Part shown: one piece after another, positions 1-11,011 of the stretch
Position numbering within the stretch: position 1 is the first letter of the stretch
Layout of the letters: every line of letters begins with the position of its first letter
NCBI GenBank assembly: GCA_027924645.1
Contig: BSBN01001017.1
Location: forward strand, 3,312,501-3,376,500
Reading direction: 5' to 3'
From: Cunninghamia lanceolata
Lineage: Eukaryota > Streptophyta > Pinopsida > Cupressales > Cupressaceae
Length of the DNA: 64,000 bases
Made by a program: the position numbers and the translations under genes
Notes under the pieces: model-generated
Seen by the model: the letters and a program-made list of their open reading frames with translations, nothing else
What the model was told of the DNA's origin: nothing
Database searches by the model: none

Positions 1-1480
1 GTCGACCCTACCTTAGAATCTGCCTTCGCCTCTCCTGAATTGCCAATTACACCTCTTTTAATCTGCAGTATTCGATGTATATATATATATATATCATACT
101 CTGTGTATCAAAAAAAAACACTTCTAGATTTTACTAAATGTATATAAATATATATATATATATATACAAAAAAAGGGATATACCCTGTGTATACACAATA
201 AAATTATACCTCTGTGAGAGGTAGTATCATGGCTGCCACTCCATCTTCAAACCCTAACCTGCAACAAAAATGGGGAAACAAGGAGAGAAAACACAATGAG
301 GAGAAAAGAAAGAGATAGGTTAGGGTTAGTATAAGGAAAGTAATAAAATAAGATTAGGGCAAATTTTGGGATTGAGAGATAAGTGGGAGATAGTAAGTTG
401 TTTTATTTAATTTTTATTTCATGTCCATTTTTGAACGTGACTTTTCCCTCTCTTCTTTTTTGAGTTGCTTTATTATTTTGCCTTTGGGTGAATTTTTGTG
501 ATAGGGCATTTTTCATGAGAGTAGGGATTTTAATTTATTAATGTTTTAATGTGTGGGTCTTTAATTGGGTAGTGTTTTAGGAATTTTAATGGGTTTAATT
601 TTATTCCCTTGGGATATTTTGTGGGGGGAAAATTTAATTTATCTGATTCTAGCCTTTAGTTTCCTAGAGGGGATTATTTTTAATTAGCTTGGGAAAATCC
701 CGTTATTAATTTATTATCGTTGATAAATTTTGTTAGGTTGGGTATAGTGGGTTTGTTTAATTCTTGGAGAATCTTACCTCATCGTCAAATTAAATTAGTT
801 GTGAGGTTATTTGATTTGTGGACCTTATTAATTGGGATTTTACTATTTAATGACTTTTATTTTATTTTATTTCGTTTATTCAAGGGGTAATTTTTATAAC
901 GTTATTTAGGGAAATTTATTTTAATCTTTTAATTAAATTTTTCTCATAATTATGTTAGGAAGAGACCTTTTTAAAATAAATAATCCAAACGTTAAAAATG
1001 CGTTATGCTGCCGAATTTTTTTGAGACTTAGGGTAGTTAATTTAAATGATGTCTCTTGACTTTAGTTAACTATTATTTACCTTGCAACCTTTAGTTTTAA
1101 CAAAGTCATATTTTAATCTACTTTTATGCTCTAGAATTAGGGTTAGATTCTGACTCCTGTCGGAATCGTGTCACTCACTTAGGAAACTTAGAGTTTGGGT
1201 CCATTCGACCATAACCCTAGTAGCGATGCTTCTCGCTCTGCATAACCCCCTAGTCAGCTATTATCACGTAGAGGATTGCGTATGTAAATGCTCTTCCTCG
1301 AGTTTGATTGACATGTTTACGCCTTATGCGTATTGCCACCGAGCACGCTAATGCATGTGAGGGGGTTTCTAGGGACATGTAGATTTTTTTTTTTGATATT
1401 TCGTGTCATGACCACATGACAAATGTGGACATGACACGTGTGTTGCGTGTCGTGATTGCATGGGAAATGTGGGCATGACA
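1..1480 (+). mobile_element. 5' LTR (3' portion) of Ty3/gypsy element, truncated by window start
   Basis: Bases 1-1480 match 15754-17286 almost throughout, starting in the stretch CCTACCTTAGAATCTGCC and ending GGGCATGACA in both copies. The copy here ends in CA at 1480 and is followed two bases later by a tRNA-like primer binding site, so it is the 5' LTR. Its start (expected TGTAAGG, as in the 3' copy at 6447) lies left of the window. The two copies differ by scattered substitutions, microsatellite length changes and a short insertion near 16070-16110 of the 3' copy. The sequence is AT-rich and has no coding potential. Confidence 0.88.
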
Positions 1481-1482
1481 TT

Positions 1483-1496
1483 TGGTATTAGAGCCC
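1483..1496 (+). promoter_or_regulatory. Primer binding site of the gypsy element
   Basis: TGGTATTAGAGCCC lies two bases after the LTR end. It differs by one transition from the TGGTATCAGAGCC site complementary to initiator methionine tRNA that many plant LTR retrotransposons use to prime minus-strand synthesis. Confidence 0.85.
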
Positions 1497-1576
1497 AAGT
1501 TTAAACATTGGGCTTGTTTGGGTGCATTATATTTTTTGCAATTTTGATTAATTTGTAAATACCTTGTTCTTGTAGG

Positions 1577-3095
1577 ATGCCTCCCTGATGAGTTAGGTGA
1601 GCGCATTCACGCCGCACTGAGTCTATAGAGGTGCACAGTGACTCTTTAGTTGAGGGTCAGGGACTGCAGGCACCACCTATACTGAATATTGGGCCACAGA
1701 TATTATAGGTGCTACATGTAGTGTTAGATAGGGTACCACTGGTCGCAGTTGCGCCGCGCATCGAGCCACGTGCCAAGCCCCACATTGATCCATGAGAGGA
1801 GCCACGTGTGGAGCCATGAGCAGAGTCACGTGTGGAGCCCCACGTCGAGTCACGAGAGGCACCACATGTGGAGCCTTATGTTGAGGTACCAGATATGACG
1901 GTAGAGGAGGCTGGATCGACATACAGAGCCCGTAGCAGGAGCCCTCCACATCATGTTAAGCGTGAGGAGACAGCGAGAGTGGAGCAAATTTTTCACAGGC
2001 CTTATGATTTTGGTGAGGATGAGCCTGTCTGAGGGCACAAAGATCGAGGAGACCCTAACAGGGAATTATTGAGGCTGAATCCACCTACATTCACCAGGAC
2101 CACAGAGGGAGCTAAAGTTGAGGCTTGGCTCATCATCTTAGATAGGTGCTTTATGTTGCGTCCTTACGAGGGCAACACGAAGGCACGCATTGTGGTCCAC
2201 CTATTGCGAGACGCAATAGCTACTTGGTGGCGTACTGAGGAATGCAAGCGCCGCTTATCGTTGGACACACTTTTGTGGGATACATTCATTGAGCGCTTTA
2301 ATGCGCGATACCTGTCAGATCACTACAAGCAGCGTCGTATAGACGAGTTCCATGATCTACAGCAGAGAGTTTACTGTAGCTCAGTATGAGGGCAAGTTCA
2401 CTAAGTTGTCTCGTTATGCGGAGTATCTCCATGATGAGAAACTCTTGGTTCATAAGTTTATCAGAGGGTTGAACCATGGGATAGCAGGGCCTGTGCACAT
2501 GGCAGATCCCTAGACATTGAGTGATGCTACTGAGAAGGCATACATAGCTGAGGAGAGATAGGGACAAGGGCAGAGTTCACGTCCTTAGTTTCAGGATTGT
2601 GGGCAACAACAACATCAGCAGAATTACCGCAGACCACCACCACCACCTCAGAGAGGAGGGTTTAGTTTCACATCTTTACCTCCTAGGCCTCCACAATAGC
2701 TGCAGCCACAGCAACAGCAGAGATCTAGGCCACAACAGAGGGCACATGAGGGCCATAATCGATGTTGGCAGCAACAGGGTCTGCGTAGGGATCAGAGGCA
2801 GTAGGGACCACCTATGGGAGTCGTGAGATCATAGAAGTCCTATAGGGGTTCACAGGGGTCCACAGGTTGATCTGGATAACAACAGTCGGGTAGGAATCAG
2901 ACTGGACAGGTATAGGCTCGGGGCTCATGCTATGTTTGTGGTGGAGCGGGACATCTAGCTAAAGAGTGCCCACAGGGCTTTACAACAGGGGGACAACCTC
3001 ATATAGGAGGATCAGAGTAGACAGTTGGAGATGTGGGTAGGTCCCACCGTATGTTCACAGCGGTTGATAACTGCCAGGATGATTTTTAGGCATCA
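1577..3095 (+). pseudogene. Gypsy gag (decayed), with CCHC zinc knuckle
   Basis: Gag forms the particle that packages element RNA. The likely start is the ATG at 1577 (Met-Pro-Pro), just after the leader; it is followed at once by TGA codons where related elements have Arg. An early part (about 1755-1890) is a degenerate repeat rich in Glu-Pro-His-Val. The conserved gag core is at 2069-2366 (aromatic and Trp-rich, with ATWW and FIERFNARY). Near 2360 the frame shifts; the rest runs in the same frame as pol, through a Gln/Pro-rich stretch (2600-2800) to a CX2CX4HX4C knuckle (CYVCGGAGHLAKEC, 2928-2969). Several in-frame TAG codons stand where Gln is expected. It could not make a full protein now. 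Confidence 0.82.
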
Positions 3096-6000
3096 GTGAT
3101 TGAGACCTCAGGTATGATAGGGGGTATCCCCATTTCTATTTTATTTGACTCTGGTGCTACTAATTCTTTCATATCTCCATCGTTAGTGGAGCGTTGCAGG
3201 CTAGTGGCCTCTAGGCAGGGCGATAGGTGTGAGGTTAAGTTGGCCACATGGGCTATGATGGCAGTAGATGCCTTAGTCCATAACTGTGAGATATCTTTGG
3301 GACCCTTTACTACATTATGTGACCTTAGGGTTATGACCTTAGGATCCTATGGAGTGGTTTTGGGCATGGACTGGCTTACAGCTCATAGAGCTAAGCTAGA
3401 TTGTTGCCGAAAGAAAATTAGCTGCTTAGACAATCACGATACGTTAGTTGAGATAGTGGGCATTCAGAAGCCCACAACAATTCGTATGATATCCGCTCAG
3501 CAGCTTAAGCGCTGCATGCGAAAGGGATGCCAGATGTTTGCTATCACTGTTAGTGACAAATTAGAGGACAAGCCTGAGGCATCATTAGATGACCATCCCA
3601 TCTTGAGAGAGTTTGCCGATGTGTTTCCACCAGAGTTACCAGGGATGCCACCCTGTTGCGAGGTAGACTTTCATATTGATCTAGTGCCGGGTGTCGAGCC
3701 AATGTCTCGTACATCCTACAGGATGACCACTCATGAGCTCACAGAGCTCAAGTTGCAGCTTTAGGACTTGCTCGAGAAGGGGCACATCCGACTGAGTGTT
3801 TCACCTCGGGGCGCTCTGGTCATCTTCGTGAAGAAGAAGGATGGGTCTCTTCGTTTATGCATGGATTATAGGTAGTTAAATAAGGTGACGGTGAAGAACC
3901 ATTACCCGCTGCCCAGGGTTGACGATCTCTTTGATCAAATGCAGGGAGCCAGGGTGTTCTCTAAGATTGACCTGAAGTCCGGTTATCATCAGTTGCGCAT
4001 CACAGAGGCGGACATCCATAAGACCGCTTTCTGGACTCGATATGGCCACTATGAGTTCATTGTGGTACCCTTCGGCTCGATGAATGCCCCTGTAGTGTTC
4101 ATGAGTCTCATGAACGAGGTGTTCTGTACCTACTTGGATCGATTCATGATTATTTTCCTTGATGATATTTTGATCTATTTGCGGACTGAGGAGGAGCATG
4201 AGGAGCACCTACATTAGGTTTTACAGTGTTTGAGGGAGCAGAATCTTTATGGCAACCTGGTGAAGTGTGCATTTTTTAGGACAAAGGTGCAATATTTGGG
4301 GCACATCCTATTTGGCGATGGTATCTCCGTAGATCCATCAAAGATCAGGGCTATCCAAGATTGGCCAACACCCACCAGTGTGATAGAGGTCAGGAGTTTT
4401 ATGGAGTTAGCCGGATATTACCATAGATTTGTTGAGGGTTTCTCCAGGATAATGCACCCCATTAGTTCCCTTCAATGGAAAGGGAAGAGTTTTACTTGGA
4501 CTGAGCAGTGCGAGAGGGCCTTTAGGGTCCTTAAGGAGCGTCTTACCAGTGCTCCCATCTTAGCGGTTCCTGATCCAACAACAGATTTTATGGTTTGCAC
4601 TAATGCATCACTTGAGGGTTTGGGAGCTGTACTTATGCAGGGTGGTAGAGAGATCGTGTATGAGTCGCGAAAGCTCAAGACCCATGAGCTGAACTACCCC
4701 ACTCATGATTTAGAGCTCACAGTAGTGGTTCATGCTCTAGTTCGTTGGAGACATTTCCTATTGGGTCGTCGCTTTGAGCTCCATTTAGATTATCACAGCC
4801 TTCAGTACATATTCACACAGCTGAATCTAAATGCCTGTCAGCGGCGTTGGATGGAGTTTCTCTGCGAATATGACTTTGATGTCCACTACATCAAAAGGAA
4901 GGAGAACGTGGTTGCTAACGCATTAAGTCGGAGGCGCCACAAGATCCTAACCTTGACTCTGAGTGTGGACTTGAGGAGACGCATTATTCAGCATCTACCT
5001 AAGGATGAGTGGTTTCTTGAGGTGCAGCAGGAGATCTAGTCACAAAGGGCCCTTGTGGGCAAGTTTACAGGATACTCACCTGAGGCAGATGGATTACTTC
5101 GTCATCGACAACGCATCTATGTACCCCATGCAGGTGACCTACGTATTGTAGTGTTATCAGAGGCTTATAGAGCCCCTTATGCAGCACACCTAGGGGTGAA
5201 GAAGATGCATGCCGATGTATGACAGTTGTACCATTGGGCGGGTATGAGACGAGATATTGTAGAGTTTGTTGCTCGATGCCTTGAGTGCCAGAGGGTCAAG
5301 GCCGAGCATCAGCATCCAGTGGGTCTTTTATACCCTCACGAGATACCTGAGTGGAAATGGGACACCATTTCCATGGATTTTATTGTTGGTCTTCCTATGT
5401 CTTCGCACCGCCATGATGCCATCATGGTGACAGTTGACAAGTTGACCAAGGTAGTTCATTTCTCACCTATACGCACAACGTACAATACACTAGCAATGGC
5501 GAGAGTATTCCTGGAGGATATTGTGAGATTACATTGGGTACCTCATTGTATCATTTTTGACAAGGACTCAGTGTTCACTTCAGCCTTTTAGAGGGCTTTG
5601 CAGCAGGCATTGGGCACACAACTCAACTTTAGCTCCGCTTATCACCCTGAGACAAATGGTCAGAGAGAGAGGGTGAATCAAGTGTTGGAGGATATGCTCC
5701 ATATGTATATTATGGACCACTAGTCTAGATGGGAGGAGTATCTGTATCTGGTTGAGTTTGCCTATAATAATGGGCATCACAGCTCATTGGGTATGCCTCC
5801 TTTTCAGGTTTTTTACGACAGACCTTGCAGGACACCATTGAGTTGGGATTGGATAGAGGACAGAGTTGCCATTGGTCCAGAGTTGGTTCAGGATATGGAG
5901 CAATAGGTCACATTGATTAGGCAGAGGCTTCATGAGGCATAGGATAGATAGAAGAAGTATGCCGATGCTAAGAGACTTGATCGGAGCTTCTCAATTCGTG

Positions 6001-6431
6001 ACAGAGTATTCTTGAGAGTGCGGCCACACAAGAGTCCAATCCGTTATGGAAAGGGCTCTAAACTCGCACCATGGTTTGTAGGACCTTTTGAGATCTTTGA
6101 GCAAATAGGACCTATACCCTACCATCTAGTGTTGCCACTTAGCCTGTCGCACATCCATGATGTTTTTCATGTGTCTGTATTACGGTGATATATATCTGAT
6201 TTATCTCATGTATTGGACTAGAGTGCTCTACAGGTAGAGGCAAATGGGCAGTTGGCTTTGTAGCCAATTTGCATATTGGCTCATCAGATGCTGGGCCTTC
6301 GAGGTCGAGAGATGGGCTAGGTTAGGGTCCAGTGGGATCGTTATGATGAGGTCACGACGACATGGGAGGATGCAACTAGTTTGAGGGCACTCTATCCTCA
6401 CCTTTTTAACGACTTACAGGAGGAAGTTTAG
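3096..6431 (+). pseudogene. Gypsy pol (protease, RT, RNase H, integrase, chromodomain-like tail), decayed
   Basis: One reading frame holds the whole polyprotein but is cut by about a dozen stops. In order: aspartic protease with LFDSGATNSFI (about 3135); reverse transcriptase with [10 protein letters not shown] and an intact FLDD box (about 4160); RNase H (about 4560-4930); integrase with the end of the zinc-binding region (CLECQ, 5280) and the catalytic core (SMDFIVGLP; FDKDSVF); then a C-terminal piece (about 6315-6431) ending TWEDATSLRALYPHLF, resembling the chromodomain-type tail of plant chromoviruses such as the Tekay/Del group. Stops are mainly TAG at 3762, 3873, 4215, 5037, 5589, 5721, 5904, 5940 and 5949, plus TGA at 5220 and 6186. 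The order PR-RT-RH-IN and the FLDD box place it in Ty3/gypsy rather than copia. Confidence 0.9.
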
Positions 6432-6435
6432 TCTT

Positions 6436-6446
6436 AGGGGGGAGGA
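6436..6446 (+). promoter_or_regulatory. Polypurine tract of gypsy element
   Basis: AGGGGGGAGGA sits five bases after the pol stop and directly before TGTAAGG, the first bases of the 3' LTR. This is the expected primer site for plus-strand synthesis. Confidence 0.85.
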
Positions 6447-7135
6447 TGTAAGGTTGATTTATTTCACTTCCATATTTTTTATTGTTTTACATTATAGTTG
6501 GTGACATATTCAAACTTTTAGAGACTATTGATTTCCATTATGCAGATTTAGACTATATCTCCTGATTTGGATTAGTTTTGATTAGTTATGTGGTGATTTG
6601 ATTAGATTCCTTTTTTGATTCTCTTATGATGTTAGACATGTGAGATACATTTGATGATTATTATTGATGATGATTATGAGCTCATGTTATGGATTTGTTA
6701 TTGGATTCTGATGTTGAGATATTAGATAGAAAATGCAATTTTAAATCTTAATTAGGATGTAAATGATTAATGTGGAATGCAATGACATGATTATTATATT
6801 TTTTTGCTTCGGCTATGATTTATCTATGTTAGATTAACCGTTTGATCAAGTGCGCAAGTGATTTTCCAGGCCACAAAAAATCGGAGGCAATTCTCACACT
6901 TATGTAATTCCTTGTTAAGCCGATCCATTCCCAAGAGGGATGAGGATCACGTTTGATCGAATGATGTTTTTGTATATGCTTGATTTAATTATTTGGCCTA
7001 GTTCACCCCTTTTATTTGATTTAAAAATGTGTTGTAAAATTTATGTTTTATTTCACACCATTTGGTGTTCTTCTATTTATGGGCCATTTAATGTAATTTT
7101 ACACCTCCCTAAGTGTTGATTAGAGTTCCAAACTT

Positions 7136-7697
7136 ACCCTAGGTGGTACCCCTAGGGTCTAGGGTCCAAAATCCATTTGGACTTACTAAACCCTAGGGTA
7201 ACTCCCATCTAGTCACTCTAAACTTGGGTTTAGTAAATGTGACGAAATTTCAAAATGGCTAAGGGTGGGAGATGAGTCATTCCTTGGAAAAGGCCCATCT
7301 TCCTTCCCAAGGCTTGGGGATTCCTCCACCAAGAAGACTTGGGGGGTCTTCAAGACCCCCAAGTGTGTGGGATCTCCCTCCAAGACTCTCACACACGTGT
7401 GAGAGCATCTTGGAGGGAGAGGACTCTCTTGGAGGATAAGAGGATGACATGTGTCATCCCTTATCCTCATGGAGCCATGAGGAGAGTTGCCACCTCTCCA
7501 CTTGGGCTCTCACACATGTGTGAGAGCACAAGTGGATGAGGTGAGGGTTTGAATGGATTAGAGGGTGAAACTTGTCACCCTCACACTGCTTCTCCCTTAC
7601 AAGTGGCATGGGATGAGGAAGGAGAAGGTGACAAGTGTCACCTTCTCATTCCTCAGGCCTAATTTAAAGGCCTATTTTATCTCCTCTTGGAGAGGAG
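7136..7697. repeat. Array of near-perfect palindromes inside the gypsy 3' LTR
   Basis: Consecutive self-complementary blocks: 7136-7158, 7282-7312, 7337-7364 (28 nt, one bulge), 7373-7420 (arms of about 22), 7432-7468 (arms of about 17), 7491-7543 (arms of 26 with two differences; its core CTCTCACACATGTGTGAGAG at 7507-7526 is a perfect palindrome), 7561-7582, 7614-7655 (arms of 20 with one mismatch, 2-nt loop), 7655-7673 (AGGCCT both ends) and 7681-7697. Each could form a cruciform in DNA or a hairpin in LTR RNA. The blocks differ in sequence, so this is not a simple tandem repeat. Confidence 0.85.
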
Positions 7698-8998
7698 TTG
7701 GGGGATCTTGTTTTTTGAAAATTTTCTATCTTTGGAGGTTTTGGGAAGAGTTGGAGAAATCTTGGAGGCTTGGAGACTTGGAGAAATCTTGTGGGCTCTT
7801 CTTCAAAGTGCATCCATTATTGGGCTCTTAAGGTAAGCCCTATGGCATTAGCTATTTCCTTATACTTGCTTCATTTTATTTGTGTGCTTGAAAATTTATG
7901 TTGGGTGTTATTTTCCTTTTTGTGTGGGTTTGGGTGTTGGTAAGAGCGTCTCCATTTGGAGAAAATGCTCAACTTGTAAGGGGTGGGGGAGAGTGAACCT
8001 CCTCGAGGTCACCTCCTGGTGTTGTTCTATTTATAGCCTTGAGGGCATTCTATGGTGTTTGGGAGTATTTTGGTTGGCAAGAGTGCCATGGTGATTTTGA
8101 GTTTTATGGTGATATTATTTTGGCTTGAGGCCTTGTGGTATTGTGATTATTGAGTTTTTAGAGTGACCTCTTGAGTTGAGGGGTCCACTCCCCTACCCCT
8201 CCAAATTCATTTAAATGAGTTTTGTTATGTGCAATATCCTTGGGTGAAAATTTGTGTTGTTTGTGATTTCCTTGTTGTGGTGTGAAAAGAATCCCGTGTG
8301 AGATCTACCTCCCCAGCTCGAGGGTGACCCACTAGCGGGTCTATGATAGGGAGGAGGACAATTTGCGTGGCTTGGTTCCCCCTCTTGTGTTTATTTTTAT
8401 TGCAGGTCATTTTGGATTCTTGGAGCTTTGGAGAAAAGTTATTTTGGCCTTATTTATTATTTTTGTGTTGGTTGATCCTTGAGAGCCATGGCCTTGGAGG
8501 CCATGATGTATTTGTTGTCAAATTGTATTTCCAGGTTGAAATGAAAAAATGTAAACTATTTCCTATGTATGCAATTAAATCTGCCATTGAATACATTTAT
8601 TGTTGTTGTGATTTAAAATATTTCTTGCTGCCCTATGTACTTGTTATTTTCTGTTTAAATAATTGTTGTGTAGAAAACGTTTGAGCAGAAAGAAAATTAT
8701 GTGAAATTTTATTCTATGGACCTTGGAAAAATGTTCCTACATCCTATGCTTGTTGTTTGTTCTCTTTTTGAAAAAAAACAAATAGGGCTGTCATTTTCAG
8801 TTTGTTGTTGAAAGAAAGAAAATATAAGACTGGCCTTTTCTTAAATTAGTTGCTCAAAAATAAAGTTGTATAATGTTTCCATTTATTTACTGTCAAAAGA
8901 AAAGAAAAAAAATAGTATTTCTGTATATTTATTTTTCAAAAAAATATATACTACTGGTTCATTTTATAATACAAATCTAGTTTTTTTATTCCATAATA

Positions 8999-9110
8999 TG
9001 AGTGTGAAAATATATATATGATATAATATATATATATAATATATATACATATACAATATATATATATATATACAATATATATATGTGTGTGTGTGTTAAA
9101 CATATATATA
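8999..9110. repeat. AT-rich microsatellite cluster
   Basis: Runs of (TA)n broken by GATA, CATA and a short (TG)n at about 9085-9095. Further (TA)n runs lie at 9178-9193, next to the LINE start. Length-variable and non-coding. Confidence 0.8.
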
Positions 9111-9493
9111 TTTCTGATTACTAAATACATTTTTTTACCTCATTGTTGAATTGAATAAACAGTGTATATTCATCATTGTATATATATATATATGATTTCA
9201 TGGGATGGGAAGAAAAAAGATACAGGAGGATGTCAATTTTTTGGTCTACATGTCGAGCTAGGTCGTTCGTGACCTAGCCCGATCCTTTGGTTTTTTCTTG
9301 GCCGTACGAAGTGTGGGCAGTGCATGCGTTTTGGGGAGTTCTGGGGTTGTGATTTTTATCAGTGCAAAGTTTTTTCATCTGCATCGGTGTCTCTTTCTCC
9401 CTGAGCGTGCAGGGGTTCTGTGCCTGGTTGGAGGTCGTGGGTGGGGTGTTTATGCCTAGTTGGTTTGGGTTTGTAGTTCGAAGGTAGTGTTGG

Positions 9494-11011
9494 GTGGTGG
9501 GTCAGACAAACCCTAGTGGTGGTTCTTTTTTTCTCGGGGGCCTGCATGCTCGCCTTGGGTCTTGTTTAGTTTCAATGCCGATTGGGGAGTCTTCAGGGGC
9601 TAGTCCCAAGATGGATTTTTGCTCAGCAGCGGTTGGTGCGAATTCTCCTTCGCATGCTTCGAAGGGTTTTAATAATAACTTGTTCTCACCAGATCCAAGG
9701 TTGGTTGGTTCAGGTTTGTCTGGTGGTACACGGATTACGAAGATCAATGGATGTCTTGAACGTTGTGAGGACAGGCCCAAATTGGTTATCCCCCTGGAGA
9801 TGATTGAGAAATATATTTACTATTATTTGAAGCATGCATTGTTGTGCAATTTTATGGGGATGCGTGTTTCATTACAATTTCTTGAATCGTGGGCCCAACA
9901 GACTTGGATGCCAGAGGGAGAAATGGAGGTTATGCTTTTAGCAAATAAGTATTTCATGGTTTCATTCAATTGCTTGGCGGATCGCAACAAGGCCTTTGAA
10001 GGAGGCCCCTATTTTCATAATCAAATTGGGTTATTTATTAAACCTTGGCATGTGGGCTTCAATCCTGCTGAAGAGCTTCCGAACTGGGTTCCGGTGTGGG
10101 TTAGGCTTTCTAGGTTTCCTGTGGAATGTTGGCGGGATGATGTTTTACACTTGCTGGCTTCGATGCTAGGAAAACTAGTTGGTGCTTCACAGCAGACTCA
10201 AGTTAAAAAGGTGATGACTTTTGCTCATATCTGTGTTGAGATTGATTTAAGTAAACCTTTGCCAGATTCGGTGGATATGTGTGCGGGTCCTTACTCTTGG
10301 GTGCAGCAGTTGGACTATGAGACTCTTCCTTTTCAGTGTCGTCTTTGTCATGAATATGGACATTTGCAGAAGAGATGCCCAAAGGCTAGGCCTGTGGATT
10401 CCCAGCCTTCCCAACCTCCCCGCAATCCCCCTAGGGTTGAAAAGGGGAAGGAACCCATTCCTGGTGATGTGGATGGGGCTGATGGTTTTGTTCCTATCAA
10501 GGCTCGAAATAGGAATCGAGGTCAAAAGAGGACTTTGAAGGAAAGGCGGGATGAAGATTCTTTCAACAGATTTGAAGTTTTAGATGATCTCAGCTAGCAG
10601 AAAGTGAATCCAGGCTTGGTGAATCTGGATCAGGGTGCTGTGGGTATAGGACAAGAGGGCCTTCTTTCTGAAGCTACTCAGGTTTTGCAGAATAATAGGG
10701 CTTTGCAAATGGACACAGATGTTCAAATGGAAGTCCAGGTGGAATCGGTTCCTATTATAGTAGGGAAGAAGGGTGGTGAGGATGGATCTCCTCTTGTTTT
10801 GAATGCAGGTACTAAGGGGGTGAAGAATAATAAGTCTTCTTCTTCTCATTTGGGTCTTCATTAAAAGGATCCAAAAAAAGGAGCTGGGGAGAAGTCTTCC
10901 AAGCTTGGTAGAAAAAAGGATTTGGAAAAGATTAAATTAATGAGGGAAACTTTGGTAGAGTCAGGGTCTGTTAAGACTCTAGATTCTCATTTTTTGAGCC
11001 CCTTGAAATGA
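9494..11011 (+). pseudogene. LINE ORF1, DUF4283 plus CCHC zinc knuckle
   Basis: Plant L1 ORF1 proteins bind element RNA. The open part 9494-10597 (367 codons) has the DUF4283 fold (about nt 9770-10270, with WVPVWVRLSRFPVECW) followed by a knuckle CRLCHEYGHLQKRC at 10337-10378 and a basic, Pro-rich linker. The same frame continues beyond a TAG at 10595 and a TAA at 10862 to a TGA at 11009-11011, so the ancestral ORF was probably about 505 codons. The start may be the ATG at 9494 or the one at 9572. The final TGA overlaps the ATG of ORF2 (ATGA at 11008-11011). Confidence 0.85.

Larger units (their letters stand above)
6447..9193 (+). mobile_element. 3' LTR of gypsy element, first part (before LINE insertion)
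   Basis: Starts TGTAAGGTTG immediately after the polypurine tract. It runs without coding features to an AT microsatellite where the LINE begins, and should resume at about 15419. The matching part of the 5' LTR is left of the window, so the assignment rests on the LTR start here and the shared LTR end at 17286. It holds the palindrome array at 7136-7697 and several short open frames (7339-7539, 7565-7831, 7882-8094, 8343-8684) that look like chance products of G-rich LTR sequence. Bases 8685-8990 are AT-rich and featureless. Confidence 0.72.

Noticed and set aside
3876..4208. Minus-strand ORF of 110 codons in the gypsy RT
   Set aside because: Antisense of the RT core, which contains conserved [10 protein letters not shown] and FLDD.
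7213..8684. Cluster of ORFs of 60-113 codons in the gypsy LTR
   Set aside because: Both strands and several frames are open across a palindromic, G-rich LTR; no domain, and they lie outside gag-pol.
9178..9193. (TA)n as a definite LINE target-site duplication
   Set aside because: The same microsatellite type is common throughout this LTR, so a true duplication cannot be told from a pre-existing run.
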